Shown here: positions 1-7,785 of the stretch, piece after piece
Layout: each line of letters begins with the position of its first letter
Position numbering within the stretch: position 1 is the stretch's first letter
From: Bacteroidales bacterium
Lineage (GTDB): Bacteria; Bacteroidota; Bacteroidia; Bacteroidales; UBA932
Direction: 5' to 3'
Assembly: GCA_017555925.1 (NCBI GenBank)
Contig: JAFZFL010000159.1
Location: forward strand, 1-20,218
DNA: 20,218 nt
Made by a program: the position numbers and the translations under genes
The notes under the pieces: generated by a model
The model's database searches: none
The model's input: only the letters and a program-made list of their open reading frames with translations
Told to the model about the DNA's origin: nothing

Positions 1-1288
1 ACTGCAAATTGAATTGAAGCACCTGCAACATCACCTCTTCACGATGTTCCTGCTCCTCCTGTATAATCTGAGACTCTGTGACCTCCAGCTGTGACTTTGC
101 AACCTTTACTCTTCCTTTACCCAATCCCCAGTCAACTATTGGCAGCGATACCGACAATCCGAATGCCTCCTGATCTACGGGACTCTTGTAAGCCATAGGA
201 AGATCATCTCCTACCTGATTAAGACCGAACCTCGCATATAGGCTCATCTTCAAACCATTATTAGCTTTGGCCTGGGCAACATTCTTTTTTGCATTAAGTT
301 CGTCTATCTGATTGCTCAATCCAAATGTTGAATTGGCAAAAGATTGGTTCAGAACAAGATTGTAGTCCAACAGAAGACCCTGCGGTATACTTGGAATTAT
401 AAGGTCTATATCAACACTCTCATTAAATCCCAGATAAGTTCTCAATCTTGTCATTGCCATCATAAGTGTAAGTTCAGCATTACTTAACTTAAGTTCATCA
501 TTAAGCACGCTCAACTCAAGTTGCAACAACTCATTTTTTCCAATAGTACCAAGTTTGAACCTCTCCTGCGAAATTTCATAAAGAGTCTTGTTGTTCTCAT
601 AACTTCTCTTTGCCATATCAAAAGCACCTTGAGCCGACAATAGATTAAAGAAATAACTTGTAGCAGCTATTGTTATGCTCTCCATAGTTTCAAGATAGCT
701 CTTCTTTGCCAGTTCAAACTCCTTTGGAGCAATCTTCTTTTCCCACTTTAGAGTATTAAACGCTGTAATTGGCTGATTGTAATAGACATTTACAGGCTGC
801 GAGTTATATGTTATCTCATCGTATGGCGAAAACTGGTCAAGCCTCGAAAGAGATGTTATTACAGATACTGTACCTCCCGTAATTGGAATATTCTGATCAA
901 TTGACAAATTGAGAGAGTTGCTCATTGAGTTATTCTCCACATAATTTGTCTTACCGGTTTCTGCATCCTGTAGTGCCCTTAACGAGCGGTTGAACTGACC
1001 CAAACTGGCATCGAGATTCAATGATGGCAGGAACTGCGCCTTATAGGACCTGAATTGCCAATATTTGACTGTAAATGTATGTTTTGCCACCAATGCCGGC
1101 TGAGACTGTTCTCTGGCAAGATCTATAACTTCATCCAATGTAAATGACAATCTCTTCTTTACCAGTGCTGATGAAGGCTTTTCATCTTTATCATTTGCAC
1201 CTGCATTCTGTGCATTGGCCACAAAGGCACACACCATAAACATACCTGCACAAATTGCACCTTTCAAATATTTTCCAAATAAATCCAT
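1..1288 (-). CDS. TolC-family outer membrane efflux protein, C-terminus cut by window edge
   Basis: I read this frame directly from the minus strand. It is open from an ATG at 1288 to the window edge (429 codons, no stop), so the C-terminus is missing. The first ~26 residues form a signal peptide (hydrophobic stretch, then ANA before Q27). A segment resembling the start of the first TolC repeat follows (FTLDEVIDLAREQS). Long polar and helical stretches come next, and near the edge there is a typical second-repeat strand/helix segment (PIVDWGLGKGRVKVAKSQLE). TolC proteins are trimeric outer-membrane exit ducts that work with a periplasmic adaptor and an inner-membrane pump. In this phylum those partners often follow the TolC gene, so they may lie off the left edge, but that is inference. 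A good promoter lies just upstream, so the gene probably starts its own transcript. The family is clear; the substrate cannot be told. Confidence 0.9.
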   Translation of the reverse strand, partial: MDLFGKYLKGAICAGMFMVCAFVANAQNAGANDKDEKPSSALVKKRLSFTLDEVIDLAREQSQPALVAKHTFTVKYWQFRSYKAQFLPSLNLDASLGQFNRSLRALQDAETGKTNYVENNSMSNSLNLSIDQNIPITGGTVSVITSLSRLDQFSPYDEITYNSQPVNVYYNQPITAFNTLKWEKKIAPKEFELAKKSYLETMESITIAATSYFFNLLSAQGAFDMAKRSYENNKTLYEISQERFKLGTIGKNELLQLELSVLNDELKLSNAELTLMMAMTRLRTYLGFNESVDIDLIIPSIPQGLLLDYNLVLNQSFANSTFGLSNQIDELNAKKNVAQAKANNGLKMSLYARFGLNQVGDDLPMAYKSPVDQEAFGLSVSLPIVDWGLGKGRVKVAKSQLEVTESQIIQEEQEHREEVMLQVLQFNLQ

Positions 1289-1330
1289 ATACTATTTCAT
1301 TTAGTTTAGTCCTTAATATATGCGAAGTTC

Positions 1331-1362
1331 CAAAGATACTCCTTTAAGCAGTAATTTACAAC
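1331..1362 (-). promoter_or_regulatory. Bacteroides-type promoter for the TolC-family gene
   Basis: On the minus strand GTTG (1362-1359) is followed by 20 bp and then TATCTTTG (1338-1331), matching the Bacteroides -33/-7 consensus (TTG, ~20 bp, TAnnTTTG). Transcription would start near 1325, giving a leader of about 36 nt before the ATG at 1288. The -33 element overlaps the stop codon of the upstream lipoprotein gene. Confidence 0.65.
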
Positions 1363-2658
1363 CTATTTTAAAGTTACCTCAACTATAACAGGATTGCTCT
1401 CCTCCCCCAAAGTCTCTGCCAATGCCTTCAACTCTTCTGATTCTACATACTCCACCTTTTCAAGAAGAGTAATAGGATCAATAACCTGATACATCTTGTT
1501 TTTGGTTATAGCCGAAGGATAAAATGGCAAACCGCCGTCAAGATCATTCACGAAACCCGTCATGGAAACCGTCGGATTGTACGAGAATATTCTTGCTCTG
1601 CTGCTTTGCGGATCAAAAAGAACTATACCCTCATTCTGATTGGAATAGTACGGCATTCCTTCAGGATATAACTCCGCCGGAATAGAGAACGGAACAAGAT
1701 AGCTGTTACCTATCTTCATAAGTTCGCCAAAATCATTTCCGAATATTTTTATCTTATTCTCATAATCTTTTGTTTTATTGGCAATACCCACTTTTCCATA
1801 TTCGAATGTAAATACAGGCTCCAGTTTGAAATTCTCGCCAAACATAAAGAGTGTATCACCCACATTTCTCAAATAATAGTGCTCTTCACCCACGGTAAAA
1901 AAGCGGCCTATAGCTACCATACTTTGTTTCATAACAGCCTCAGGTCCATTACCAAAAGAGAACTCCATAGTCTCCTCCCTAATTACAGGATACAACTCTT
2001 CGCACTCATTATCTTTACTGTATACATACATAAAGAGATTGGGATCAGACTCACCAATACCATTGTTGGCACCCATCAGTCTTCCAAATTTTCCATCTCC
2101 AAGATAGAATTGGCCCCAAAACCTCGCATTATATTTTTCCAATTCATCTATGCCGGCAAAAGTAATATCCCATATATATTCATTGTCCAAACCATATACT
2201 ACCATATTTTGAGGACCACCTATAACAACCTCATTTCTGTCGGGAAGAGGAAGCACATATGTGTTAAATACAAATTCGCCCTTGGCTCTTCCCCTTGTTC
2301 CAATGGAATTTATATACTTTCCTTCCGGAGAAAAATGATGGGCACCACACTTCTCGGAAAGGCTCGCTCTAAAAAAGAAGCCTGCATCTCCCATTGGATA
2401 TACTGGTATGATTTTTTGGGAAGAAGAGACAAGAGCTCCCTCTTTTGTCTCAATAGGAATATATCTGATGCTCTCTGCATAATCACTCAGTTTTATCTCC
2501 TCAATATTTGCCATAGCCTGGTCAAAATTGAGCACAGGTAATACACCACTCTTTGCCCCATTGCGTCCACTTGTACAAGAAACCATTCCCATTACAACTG
2601 CACAGAAAAATAGAATACCCTTAATTCTCAAAATTGTTTTTGTTACAGATGTTTTCAT
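1363..2658 (-). CDS. Six-bladed beta-propeller lipoprotein, paralogue A
   Basis: This 431-residue protein starts MKTSVTKTILRIKG and has a lipoprotein signal peptide with lipobox MVSC, so Cys28 is the predicted lipidated residue. It should be anchored in an outer or inner membrane leaflet. The rest has no membrane segment. It shows the irregular repeated beta-strand pattern of the Bacteroidetes six-bladed beta-propeller family (of the PF17170/DUF5128 type, from memory). Diagnostic stretches are KLSDYAESIRYIPIET, GTRGRAKGEF, and a C-terminal DLDGGLPFYPS followed by ESNPVIVEVTLK. The divergent neighbour carries the same motifs in the same order, so the two are paralogues. Propellers of this type are common in gut Bacteroidales, but no enzymatic activity is established and no catalytic motif is visible here. 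It has its own promoter 5' of 2658. Family call is confident; function unknown. Confidence 0.85.
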   Translation of the reverse strand: MKTSVTKTILRIKGILFFCAVVMGMVSCTSGRNGAKSGVLPVLNFDQAMANIEEIKLSDYAESIRYIPIETKEGALVSSSQKIIPVYPMGDAGFFFRASLSEKCGAHHFSPEGKYINSIGTRGRAKGEFVFNTYVLPLPDRNEVVIGGPQNMVVYGLDNEYIWDITFAGIDELEKYNARFWGQFYLGDGKFGRLMGANNGIGESDPNLFMYVYSKDNECEELYPVIREETMEFSFGNGPEAVMKQSMVAIGRFFTVGEEHYYLRNVGDTLFMFGENFKLEPVFTFEYGKVGIANKTKDYENKIKIFGNDFGELMKIGNSYLVPFSIPAELYPEGMPYYSNQNEGIVLFDPQSSRARIFSYNPTVSMTGFVNDLDGGLPFYPSAITKNKMYQVIDPITLLEKVEYVESEELKALAETLGEESNPVIVEVTLK

Positions 2659-2689
2659 ATTATTATTGTTTTAATGATTGACCACAATA

Positions 2690-2721
2690 CAAAGTTATCA
2701 TCAATCACGCCTAACAACAAA
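2690..2721 (-). promoter_or_regulatory. Bacteroides-type promoter for propeller lipoprotein A
   Basis: On the minus strand TTTG (2721-2718) is followed by exactly 20 bp and then TAACTTTG (2697-2690). The predicted start near 2684 gives a leader of about 26 nt before the ATG at 2658. The architecture is the same as the divergent promoter at 3014-3045. Confidence 0.7.
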
Positions 2722-2811
2722 TTTACAATCTCATCACAGTATTTGCAAATATCTGATTATCTGCACTTATTAAAATAAAAATCTCATCTCTTGCTTAAAA
2801 TGTCTAACACA

Positions 2812-2996
2812 AGCGCAAAATGTTGATCTTTTCTTACAAAAATATACTTTAAATCTGCTCAATCCCAACATAGCGCATTAAATACCCCAATGTTGCGCAA
2901 CATTTGAAGAATTGTTATTACAACTCGCTAATAACCAACACTCAATACAAGTGATGTTGCGCTATTGGATAGTGTTTTAATGCCATTTTAAGCGCT
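2812..2996. promoter_or_regulatory. Cluster of GCGC-centred motifs in the divergent spacer, candidate operator region
   Basis: The 2659-3072 spacer is very AT-rich, yet five short GCGC-centred elements lie between the two divergent promoters: AGCGCA 2812-2817, AGCGCA 2872-2877, TGCGCA 2895-2900 (core of a longer palindrome), TGCGCT 2958-2963 and AGCGCT 2991-2996. Several sit beside TGTTG or CAACA, giving shared strings such as TGTTGCGC and CAACATAGCGCA. The placement suggests binding sites for a regulator acting on both propeller genes. This is inference; no regulator gene is adjacent. Confidence 0.4.
2889..2904. promoter_or_regulatory. 16-bp perfect palindrome AATGTTGCGCAACATT
   Basis: The sequence equals its own reverse complement over 16 bases with no spacer. 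It lies about midway between the divergent promoters, roughly 170 bp from the -33 of gene A and 110 bp from that of gene B. A gapless palindrome of this size fits a dimeric transcription-factor site better than a terminator, because it has no loop and no T-run. Confidence 0.5.
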
Positions 2997-3013
2997 GTTG
3001 CGAAGGCCTGCAT

Positions 3014-3045
3014 TTTGGAGAATATTTGAAAAATAGATACTTTTG
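3014..3045 (+). promoter_or_regulatory. Bacteroides-type promoter for propeller lipoprotein B
   Basis: TTTG (3014-3017), 20 bp, then TACTTTTG (3038-3045) matches TTTG-N20-TAnnTTTG. The predicted transcription start is near 3051, giving a leader of about 22 nt to the ATG at 3073. The -7 element contains the TTG at 3043 that a longest-ORF rule would take as the start codon, so that start would lie upstream of the mRNA. Confidence 0.7.
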
Positions 3046-3072
3046 ACAAGAAAACACTTTAATTCAGCAAAT

Positions 3073-4338
3073 ATGAAAAGAATAAATTTATGTATTTTGG
3101 CCATATTAGGTATGGCAGGTATATGGAGCTGCAGCAACAGTAAAGCCGATTCAGACATTATGGTTGTAAATATAGATGAAGCTCTTAATAAAGTAGAGGA
3201 TGTGAAATTAAGTGATTATGCTGCAGACATCAATTATATAATGCTGGAGACAGCAGACTCCGCTCTATTAGGTAACATTACCAAAATAGCCTTTAACAAT
3301 GAGAATATATACATAGGAAGTACAGATCAGATGAAAACCGTTCACGTTTTTTCAAAAGATGGCAAATTCATAAAGAATGTTGGCATACGCGGAAGGGCTA
3401 AAGGTGAATATACTGCAATAAGATCCATTATACCTGTTCCGGATATGAATGCCATTATGGTGGAGGGCGGCAATAAAGCTGTCATTTACTCTCTTGAAGA
3501 TGGAAAAGCATTAAGGGACATTCCATTTGATGAATTTCTTACCGGGCAGCAGCTTACATCGCGTCAGATTAACGGCAGAATAATTACAAATGCATCACAA
3601 CACGTACAGAATATCTTCTATAATGGCAAAGGCTCTTTTACAATACTTACCTTTAACAAGAATGACGGCCAGCAGAATTTGCTTATGCTTGATTCTGATC
3701 TTAATGTTAAAGAGAGTGTCAGTCTGAGACAAGGAGTCAAGTATGCAGCTGATGCATATACCCAAAGGGGTGGAGTTATAAAAATGCCTCCTATGTTTGT
3801 TTCAGGCAGTTGCTACATGCTTGATGGCCAATTGAATTTCTTCCACGGATATAAAGATACCCTTTATGCTATAAAAGGAAACAGCTACATTCCAAAAATG
3901 GCCATAAATTATGGATACTACGGACCAAAAGAACCAAACAAGATAACAGCAGAAGAGATGTGGGCAATGGTAAACAACGAGTCCGAAAACCTTATATTCC
4001 TGAACGCAAAAATGCCCCTTTCAAACCAGCAGGAAGCTGATGCTATAGGAACAGCACACTTGATATATGACAAAATTGGCAATAGAACAAGACTGCTTAA
4101 GTTCACTGAAGATATTGGAGGTGCTGTTATGCCTGGTGGCGGAGCATTTATGAACGATATCGACAATGGTCTACCATTCTGGCCTACTGAGGTATCTGGC
4201 AGCAAAATGTATATGACTTGTGATGCCGGAAAGTTCATTGAACTTGCAGAGAAATACAATTCTCCTAAAATGAAAGAGGTTGCAGCAAAACTTACAGATG
4301 AATCCAACCCTATTTTAGTGGAGGTTACATTAAAATAG
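3073..4338 (+). CDS. Six-bladed beta-propeller lipoprotein, paralogue B
   Basis: I place the start at ATG 3073 rather than the in-frame TTG at 3043. The ATG gives a clean lipoprotein signal (MKRINLCILAILGMAGIWSC, Cys20 lipidated), and the TTG lies inside the -7 promoter element. The product is 421 residues. It matches the divergent neighbour along its length: KLSDYAADINYIMLET, GIRGRAKGEY, an NDIDNGLPFWP segment near residue 360, and a C-terminus of ESNPILVEVTLK. Blade-like repeats cover the region after the lipobox, with no visible catalytic residues or membrane segments. The two genes look like an old duplication later inverted, or a duplication in inverted orientation, and they probably share control through the spacer. 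Family is confident; role unknown (cell-envelope binding or sensing is plausible only). Confidence 0.85.
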   Translation: MKRINLCILAILGMAGIWSCSNSKADSDIMVVNIDEALNKVEDVKLSDYAADINYIMLETADSALLGNITKIAFNNENIYIGSTDQMKTVHVFSKDGKFIKNVGIRGRAKGEYTAIRSIIPVPDMNAIMVEGGNKAVIYSLEDGKALRDIPFDEFLTGQQLTSRQINGRIITNASQHVQNIFYNGKGSFTILTFNKNDGQQNLLMLDSDLNVKESVSLRQGVKYAADAYTQRGGVIKMPPMFVSGSCYMLDGQLNFFHGYKDTLYAIKGNSYIPKMAINYGYYGPKEPNKITAEEMWAMVNNESENLIFLNAKMPLSNQQEADAIGTAHLIYDKIGNRTRLLKFTEDIGGAVMPGGGAFMNDIDNGLPFWPTEVSGSKMYMTCDAGKFIELAEKYNSPKMKEVAAKLTDESNPILVEVTLK

Positions 4339-4356
4339 AGTAAAAATATCCCAATA

Positions 4357-4394
4357 AAAAAACCTGAGTCCTATCAAATTGACTCAGGTTTTTT
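4357..4394. terminator. Bidirectional intrinsic terminator between convergent genes
   Basis: AAAAAACCTGAGTC (4357-4370) and GACTCAGGTTTTTT (4381-4394) are perfect inverted repeats with a 10-nt loop. Each arm ends in an A/T run, so the hairpin plus U-tract works on both strands. It ends propeller gene B from the left and the fumarase transcript from the right. Confidence 0.9.
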
Positions 4395-4412
4395 ATTATC
4401 TGCAGGCTTTTA

Positions 4413-6038
4413 CTATTTGCAGCAGATTGGTTTGATCTGTGTAAAGAAGTCGTTGCATTTGTCATCTACAAGAATGAATGCAGGGAAGTTCTCAACCTCA
4501 ATTTTCCAGATTGCCTCCATACCCAATTCCGGATACTCAACGCACTCTACGCTCTTGATGTTATCTTTGGCAAGAATAGCTGCAGGGCCGCCAATACTTC
4601 CAAGATAGAAACCGCCGTGTTTCTTGCAGGCATCGGTCACCTGCTGGCTGCGGTTACCTTTGGCAATCATAATCATACTTCCGCCATTCTCCTGGAACAA
4701 ATCTACATAACTGTCCATACGGCCTGCTGTTGTAGGGCCAAATGAACCGCTCGGCATTCCTTTAGGAGTCTTTGCAGGACCCGCATAGTAGATAGGATGG
4801 TTCTTTATATACTCAGGAAGACCCTCGCCATTATCTATACGCTCTTTAAGTTTTGCATGGGCAATGTCGCGGCCAACTATAATTGTACCGTTCAAAAGCA
4901 ACTGGGTTGAAACAGGATATTTGCTCAAATCTGCAAGCACCTCACTCATAGGACGGTTAAGGTCTATTGACACACCATGTGAATGGGTTGAGTTCAAATA
5001 TTTCTCAGGGATAAGTCTTGCAGGATTGTTATCAAGTGTCTCCAACCAGATACCATCTTTGTTAATCTTACCCTTGATGTTACGGTCTGCGCTACAGCTT
5101 ACACCCATACCAACAGGACAAGAAGCACCGTGACGAGGCAAACGGATAACCCTAATGTCGTGAGCAAAATATTTGCCACCAAACTGAGCGCCAATGCCCA
5201 AGCAGTGAGCTGCTTTCAAAAGTCTCTTCTCCATCTCTATATCGCGGAAAGCGTGACCGCCGTCACCACCCTCTGTAGGAAGAGCATCATAATATTTTGC
5301 AGAGGCAAGTTTTACAGTCTTAAGGTTAAGCTCTGCCGATGTACCTCCAATTACAAATGCAATATGATATGGAGGACAAGCTGCTGTACCCAAAGTCTTC
5401 ATCTTGTCTATAAGGAAATTCTCCAATTTGTCGGGAGTAAGAAGAGCTTTTGTCTCCTGGAAAAGATATGTCTTGTTAGCAGATCCGCCACCCTTTGCAA
5501 CAAAAAGGAATTTGTACTCATTGCCGTCAACTGAGAAGATATCTATTTGAGCAGGAAGGTTGTTTCCAGAGTTCTTCTCTTTGTACATATCCAAAGCTAT
5601 AGTTTGCGAATAGCGCAAATTGTCTGTTGTGTATGTGTCATAAACGCCATGAGAGATAGAAGCCTCATCGCCACCGCCTGTATATACATTCTGACCCTTC
5701 TTTGCCACAATTGTAGCAGTACCAGTATCCTGACAGATAGGCAACTGGCCATTTACAGAGACATTTGCATTCAAAAGGAATGTAAGTGCAACAGCCTTGT
5801 CGTTCTGGCTTGCCTCAGGGTCGTTAAGAATTTTTGCAACCATCTCATTATGCTCAGGGCGTAGCATAAATGAAACATCGTGGAACGCCTGACGGGTAAG
5901 AAGTCTTATACCCTCCTGCTCCACTTTAAGAATCTCATTGCCCTCAAAATTGGCAACTGAAACATAATCTTTAGTCAAAAGATGATACTGGGTAGTATCC
6001 TGTCCCATAGGGAACATCTCATGATATTTGAATTCCAT
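4413..6038 (-). CDS. Class I fumarate hydratase (4Fe-4S)
   Basis: Fumarase catalyses reversible hydration of fumarate to malate in the TCA cycle or its reductive branch, in the cytosol. At 541 residues the protein has the length of the single-chain class I iron-sulfur enzymes. The N-terminal domain has [12 protein letters not shown] (Cys102) and [12 protein letters not shown] (Cys221). [16 protein letters not shown] follows, with Cys315. Spacings of 119 and 94 residues between Cys102, Cys221 and Cys315 match, from memory, the cluster-ligating cysteines of characterised class I fumarases. The C-terminal domain has [30 protein letters not shown], the usual swivel domain signature (quoted in part: [11 protein letters not shown]). 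The gene is 71 bp downstream of prfB on the same strand. I see no clear promoter in that gap, so it may be read from upstream. It ends at the shared terminator. fumA/fumB naming is by convention only, so no symbol is given. Confidence 0.95.
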   Translation of the reverse strand: MEFKYHEMFPMGQDTTQYHLLTKDYVSVANFEGNEILKVEQEGIRLLTRQAFHDVSFMLRPEHNEMVAKILNDPEASQNDKAVALTFLLNANVSVNGQLPICQDTGTATIVAKKGQNVYTGGGDEASISHGVYDTYTTDNLRYSQTIALDMYKEKNSGNNLPAQIDIFSVDGNEYKFLFVAKGGGSANKTYLFQETKALLTPDKLENFLIDKMKTLGTAACPPYHIAFVIGGTSAELNLKTVKLASAKYYDALPTEGGDGGHAFRDIEMEKRLLKAAHCLGIGAQFGGKYFAHDIRVIRLPRHGASCPVGMGVSCSADRNIKGKINKDGIWLETLDNNPARLIPEKYLNSTHSHGVSIDLNRPMSEVLADLSKYPVSTQLLLNGTIIVGRDIAHAKLKERIDNGEGLPEYIKNHPIYYAGPAKTPKGMPSGSFGPTTAGRMDSYVDLFQENGGSMIMIAKGNRSQQVTDACKKHGGFYLGSIGGPAAILAKDNIKSVECVEYPELGMEAIWKIEVENFPAFILVDDKCNDFFTQIKPICCK

Positions 6039-6109
6039 AGTGTATATTATTTTATTATGATATTATTTAAATTCTCTCTCTTTTCTCAGAATCTCTCTTT
6101 TTCACAGAA

Positions 6110-7205
6110 TTACTGCTTGGTATTCTCAAGCAAATACCTGCGCATGAACTCGTTGAGGTCTCCGTCAAGCACCGCCTGGGTATCTGAGGTCTCACAGCCC
6201 GTTCTCAAATCCTTTACCATCTTGTAGGGATGAAGCACATAACTTCTTATCTGTGAACCCCACTCAATCTTCTTCTTCTGTCCCTCAAGTTCAGCCTGTT
6301 TCTCACGCTTCTTGGCCAACTCAATCTCATACAGATGCGATTTCAGAATCCTTAAGGCATTCTGACGGTTATCGAGCTGCGAACGTGTCTCTGTATTCTC
6401 AACCACTATACCGCTTGGGATATGCCTTACACGCACACCTGTCTCCACCTTATTTACATTCTGGCCTCCAGCACCACTTGAACGGAAGGTATCCCACTCA
6501 AGGTCAGCAGGATTAATATTTATTTCAATTGACTCATCTACAAGAGGATACACAAACACTGACGAAAATGTGGTTTGTCTTTTGCCTTGGGCATTGAACG
6601 GAGATATGCGCACAAGCCTGTGTACACCGTTTTCAGCTTTAAGGTATCCGTACGCAAAATCGCCCTCAATTTCAACTGTAGCAGACTTTATACCGGCCTC
6701 ATCGCCATCTATCACATCATAAACAGAGACCTTATAACCATTCCTCTCGCCCCATCTGGTATACATACGCAACAGCATCATGCTCCAGTCATTGCTCTCT
6801 GTACCTCCCGCACCCGAATTTATCTTGAGCAGTGCGCCAAGGTTATCGCCCTCCTCGCCCAACATGCTCTTTGCCTCAACCTCATCAATCCTGGCAACCA
6901 GAGCTGTATACTCATTCTCTATCTCCTGCTCCATAGAGGCATCCTGCTCCATCTGGGCCATCTCATAAAGCACTTCAAGATCTTCAACACCACCCATAAG
7001 TCCATCAAGTGCAGTAACCCAATATTTTACTCCACTAAGCTCCTTAAGGAATTTCTCTGCAGCCTTAGGATCATCCCAAAAATCTGCTGCTGCAGACCTC
7101 TCTGTTCTGCGCCCGACCTCCGCTACTTTTGCATCATAGTCAAAGAGACCTCCTTAAGGCCTCAATCCTCTCTTTACAACTCTTTATCTGTTCCTGTTGA
7201 ATCAT
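6110..7205 (-). CDS. prfB: Peptide chain release factor 2, with programmed +1 frameshift
   Basis: RF2 ends translation at UGA and UAA. The gene is in two frames. Frame one starts at ATG 7205 and encodes 21 residues (MIQQEQIKSCKERIEALRRSL) before TGA at 7142-7140. Reading resumes at GAC 7141-7139 in the +1 frame and runs to TAA at 6112-6110, giving about 364 residues, the usual RF2 length. In full-length numbering the codon-recognition tripeptide SPF is at about 201-203 and the catalytic GGQ at about 246-248 (SSGAGGQNVNKVETG). An N-terminal helical domain precedes them (ADFWDDP). The gene is 40 bp downstream of recX on the same strand and 71 bp upstream of the fumarase. It is not a pseudogene: the frame change sits at the classic autoregulatory site, where low RF2 raises frameshifting. 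Confidence 0.95.
7139..7154 (-). promoter_or_regulatory. prfB programmed +1 ribosomal frameshift site
   Basis: On the minus strand an internal Shine-Dalgarno-like AGGAGG (7154-7149) is followed by TCT, then CTT TGA C (7145-7139). The slippery CTT, the in-frame UGA and the following C match the conserved RF2 element, with the usual 3-nt spacing between AGGAGG and CTT. The peptidyl-tRNA on CTT slips to UUU and GAC is read next. This gives RF2 feedback control of its own synthesis. Confidence 0.95.
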
Positions 7206-7245
7206 ACAAAAAAAATAATGCGCTAAGGTACACATTAAACCACAA

Positions 7246-7758
7246 TTAAACAATGTTATTTAAACATTTAACAATATCCTCATAATCAAACCCCCTGCTC
7301 ATTGCAAAACGTATTGCAGCCGCTTTTCTGGCTTGTATGGAGAGTGCATCCTTCCCTTTTGATGCCTCCCATTTTTTTACCAGAAGAGCATGAAGCACAT
7401 CAAGTGCAGGAGTCTCTCCCTGTTGTGCGTCCGCGCCCCCATTATAGTTCTCCTCTATTGCAGCCGCTATTATCTGCTCATCTACACCCAAAGCCCTTAA
7501 CCTGTAAATTATCTTATGGCGTCCCCATCTGTTGAACTTAAGTTTATCCCTTACAAATGCCGCCGCAAAACGCTCATCATCAACAAACTTTTCACTTACC
7601 AGCACCTCCATTATCTCTGCCACGCCCTTCTCTGCACGCTCTGCACTCTCCCCGCTCCTTATCAGCCACTGCCTCGCATAGGAGGCCACCTGGGCAGTAG
7701 AATACTCCGCCCTGCTGCATCTGCTTCTCAAACGTTCCAGAAGTTGCACCTTTGTCAT
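7246..7758 (-). CDS. recX: RecX-family regulatory protein
   Basis: RecX proteins bind RecA filaments and limit their assembly and activity. The 170-residue product has the family length and the helix-repeat pattern of RecX. The core FVDDERFAAAFVRDKLKF is followed by RWGRHKIIYRLRALGV near residues 76-94, and the second segment RKAAAIRFAMSRGFDYEDIV lies at the C-terminus. The gene is 27 bp downstream of the patatin gene and 40 bp upstream of prfB, all on the minus strand, so it is probably part of that transcript. It is not downstream of recA, as in many bacteria. recA lies about 3.6 kb away, divergently transcribed, with the patatin gene and rlmN between. The spacer 7206-7245 shows no terminator and no convincing promoter. 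Confidence 0.88.
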   Translation of the reverse strand: MTKVQLLERLRSRCSRAEYSTAQVASYARQWLIRSGESAERAEKGVAEIMEVLVSEKFVDDERFAAAFVRDKLKFNRWGRHKIIYRLRALGVDEQIIAAAIEENYNGGADAQQGETPALDVLHALLVKKWEASKGKDALSIQARKAAAIRFAMSRGFDYEDIVKCLNNIV

Positions 7759-7785
7759 TTCAGAAAAACTGTCGGGATAAAAATG

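Noticed and set aside
1879..2541. 220-residue plus-strand frame opposite propeller gene A
   Set aside because: It is an antisense shadow of a clear lipoprotein gene, with no recognisable domain.
2889..2904. The palindrome as a terminator
   Set aside because: It has no loop and no T-tract, and it lies between two divergent promoters, where a terminator is not expected.
4864..5864. Several plus-strand frames of 89-134 residues opposite the fumarase
   Set aside because: They are antisense shadows in a gene whose cysteine motifs and length are intact.
6110..6997. RF2 appearing as a 295-residue, N-terminally truncated gene
   Set aside because: The missing N-terminus is present in 6998-7205 and joined by the classic frameshift site, so the gene is complete.
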